Source: Populus alba (taxonomy: Eukaryota > Streptophyta > Magnoliopsida > Malpighiales > Salicaceae). Taken from it: a DNA stretch of 64,000 bases. Under the pieces are notes generated by a model that saw only the letters and a list, made by a program, of their open reading frames with translations, was not told the DNA's origin and made no database searches. The stretch's first letter is position 1; each line of letters opens with the position of its first letter. The DNA is taken from NCBI RefSeq assembly GCF_005239225.2, contig NC_133295.1, positions 5,022,001 through 5,086,000 of the forward strand, in the 5' to 3' direction. Of this stretch, positions 61,960 to 64,000 are shown piece by piece. The position numbers were made by a program, and so were the translations under genes.

Positions 61960-62155
61960 TAGACCCGACCCAGTTCAAGGCCCAGGTTCTAGGTTTTGAC
62001 TAGATCATTCGGATCAATTTTTTTTTTTTAAATCAAAATGATGTCGTTCTAGTAAAAAAATAAAAATTTACAAGTTTTAACTGGATTTTTAACCGAGTCT
62101 TATCGGGTCAACCCGTCAGGTCAGCCAGGTTATACCAAATATTTACTTCCCTTAT
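61960..62155 (-). repeat. dispersed GTTGACCCG-type repeat, minus-strand member
   Basis: Read on the minus strand it has GACGGGTTGACCCGATAAGA, CTCGGTTAAAAATCCAGTT, and CCTGGGCCTTGAACTGGGTC. The first two parallel the plus-strand repeat at 22425 (GTTGACCCAGCAAGACCTGG, TCAAAAACCCGGTT). Confidence 0.45.
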
Positions 62156-63060
62156 TTTTTTTTCAACCCAACGTAATTTTAGCTACAGATTAGCCTGATC
62201 CCGGATTAATATGCTGGCTAGACAGTTTTCAAAATTATGCTTTACACTGTATTAATACATGCAGCATCATTGTGCAAAATGTAAAATTAATGTCCATGTT
62301 ATGTTAGGTATCACAACTTCAAAAATTCTTTCTGTCTCACTTTTCTCTCTCTTTTTAGAAAAGGGAAGATGAGATCTTATTTTTATTTTTATTATTGTAA
62401 TTTTGATGTATTTGATTTTCAATAAGATTCTATTTGATCAGCTAAAGTTAAATGGGATTTTTTTTTCAATATTTTTATTTTCTTTCACCCAATACAATAT
62501 TTATTATTAGAAATATATGGTGCTACTTTTCTTATGTTGACAATTGTCTTGATTATATGGAAAATCAACATCATGTACCACTCTCTTAATGATTCAAGAG
62601 TGCTATGATGAATCATGAATTAAAAATGGGGGGACCATATTATAAGAAATACAGCCACTAAATTTTCAATTTACAAAAGGTAGTTATAACTTCTAGAAGA
62701 TGACGATAGTAGGAATATGAATAACATATTTTTTATATTATTTTATTTTATGTTAAAAAATTATTTTAAAAATAAAATTACTTTATATTTTTATTTTTTC
62801 AATTATATATATATATATATATATTTAAATTTATCTCGTTGACATAAACTATATTAAAGTATATATATGTGGTAATGCATTGCATACTATTTTTATAAAA
62901 ATATTTTTTAATTAAAAATATATTAAAATAATATTTATTTTTAAAATTTTAACATTAACCCATCAAAACATTTAAAAAATACTTAAAAAATTAATTTAAT
63001 AATTTTTTAAAAATAAAATAAATAACATTTTTTAAGACAGATTTAATTTAACTGTAAGAA
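62156..63060. other. AT-rich spacer with an (AT)n run
   Basis: (TA)n at about 62806-62824; a MITE-like AT-rich stretch at about 62880-63050. No gene seen. Confidence 0.5.
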
Positions 63061-63480
63061 CGAACGCACCGGTAACATTATATTCCACACGATATTCAAC
63101 AAAGAAGCGCGAGTGAGAATTGCCGAGATAGTGGGTTTGGTTCGTTCAACGACCTGGAACAGAAGATGGGCGATATTCAATGGTATTGGCCACGTGTCGG
63201 TTAAAAGTGAATGAATGGTAGGTGTTGAAAGCAGGATTTTGATTAGACAAAAGGGACGTTGATGTGACGGAAAAGAGACTGGGGTCCACCACCCATCATA
63301 TCCTCAGTCCCACGCTAACCTACCCTACCTAGCTGGCTTGGCGCTGCGCCCGTGCCTTTGCTAACGTGCGCTTACTGTTCATGTGGTGGTGATCTTATGG
63401 AGTCGATCGTATTGCATTATAGTGCGTCAGCTAGCAGTTTATTTGCCACGTGATTTTGGTTATTAGTCAAAGAAAACATT
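63061..63480. promoter_or_regulatory. GC-richer patch with G-box/ABRE motifs
   Basis: Stands out from its AT-rich surroundings. CCACGTGTC at about 63190-63198 and CCACGTGA at about 63446-63453 are G-box/ABRE-type cores, and CCACGCTAACC-like segments lie between. No coding frame of length. It looks like the promoter or 5' region of a gene outside the window, but no gene is visible to confirm it. Confidence 0.3.
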
Positions 63481-63724
63481 CAAATACACGAGAATAGTCA
63501 GTCAATTAACAAAATTTCTAATGGGTGGAAAAATGAACTCAAAAGTGGGTCTGTGTTCCAACGGCTTTATAGAAATTTGATTTTATTTTTTTTTAATTTA
63601 TTGATATTAAAAATAATTTTTTTAAAATATAAATATTATTTTAATGTATTTTTGAAAAAAAAAACTTTGACAAAATAATGGTGTCAAAAAATATTTTCAA
63701 ATCATAACTTAAATTTTTAGATAA

Positions 63725-63965
63725 AGTTTCAGTATATGAGTTATATATTTTTTAACACATCCCTTTAAGTAAAAGCCATTTAAACTTGAAACTTGTATAA
63801 ACCCATATTATTTTGTGTTTAATTTTTATTAAATAAATAGAGATGGTGAGATTCAAACTTATGACTGCTTAATTATCAAGATTCTGATATTATATCAAAG
63901 AACTAATCCAACCCAAAAAATTTAAGCTAGATCAAGATATAATTTATATTATTTTTTAACAACTA
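63725..63965 (-). repeat. short dispersed repeat with tRNA-like boxes, second copy
   Basis: Minus strand reads AATAATATAAATTATATCTTG, TTAGTTCTTTGATATAATAT, AAGTTTGAATCTCACCATC, TATTTAATAAAAATTAAACAC and AAAGGGATGTGTTAAAAAAT, the same order as 5070-5250. It is more decayed than that copy. Confidence 0.55.
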
Positions 63966-64000
63966 AAACCACATTTGAAAATGCTCTTTCTTCTCCCCTT

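Noticed and set aside
1..64000. CRISPR array, operon, ribosome-binding sites or a phage/plasmid system
   Set aside because: The window is eukaryotic; the regular repeats found are tandem satellites or minisatellites without spacers, and the genes are spliced.

Overview
This is nuclear DNA of a flowering plant, most likely a woody eudicot of the poplar/willow type. It is very AT-rich, has GT-AG and GC-AG spliced genes with AT-rich introns, dense retroelement debris, and plant-specific families (RALF peptide, alpha-dioxygenase, MIR159). The species is an inference from overall character and was not tested.

Only five loci look intact. (1) A 99-residue secreted RALF-like peptide gene, minus strand, 6300-6599. 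(2) An alpha-dioxygenase gene (DOX2-like), minus strand, 7179-11140. I could join ten exons in frame into 632 residues; two of its introns appear to be GC-AG. (3) RACK1, minus strand, 26384-28079: two exons, 328 residues, with a ribosomal-protein-like promoter. (4) PEX3, plus strand, 38030-45842: six exons, 373 residues, with long introns loaded with mobile elements. (5) A MIR159 hairpin, minus strand, 57425-57608, with a TATA box about 0.5 kb upstream of it. It does not appear as a reading frame and was found by reading the minus strand.

Layout: 0.3-1.2 kb decayed unknown gene; 2.2-3.3 kb LINE 3' end; 4.3 and 5.1 kb SINE-like repeats; 6.3-11.1 kb RALF and DOX; 13.0-14.0 kb non-autonomous DNA element followed by a 33-bp minisatellite; 17.4 kb SINE; 17.6-26.3 kb AT-rich with no gene seen; 26.4-28.1 kb RACK1; 29.6-33.1 kb five tandem units of about 700 bp; 35.1-36.0 kb second DNA element carrying a palindrome array; 36.7-37.3 kb duplicated block; 38.0-45.8 kb PEX3 with a solo-LTR-like segment, a MITE and an antisense LINE in its introns; 46.4-48.2 kb three near-identical 600-bp tandem units; 49.3-55.3 kb two abutting decayed Ty3/gypsy elements; 57.4-58.1 kb MIR159; 59-64 kb AT-rich with small fragments.

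The genes do not form one pathway. Loosely, DOX (oxylipins), RALF (peptide signalling), RACK1 (ribosome and signalling scaffold) and MIR159 (GAMYB control) are stress and development genes, and PEX3 serves peroxisome membrane assembly. The main interest lies in the repeat structure (several independent tandem arrays, shared repeat families on opposite strands) and in the GC-AG introns. I saw no clearly undescribed functional system.
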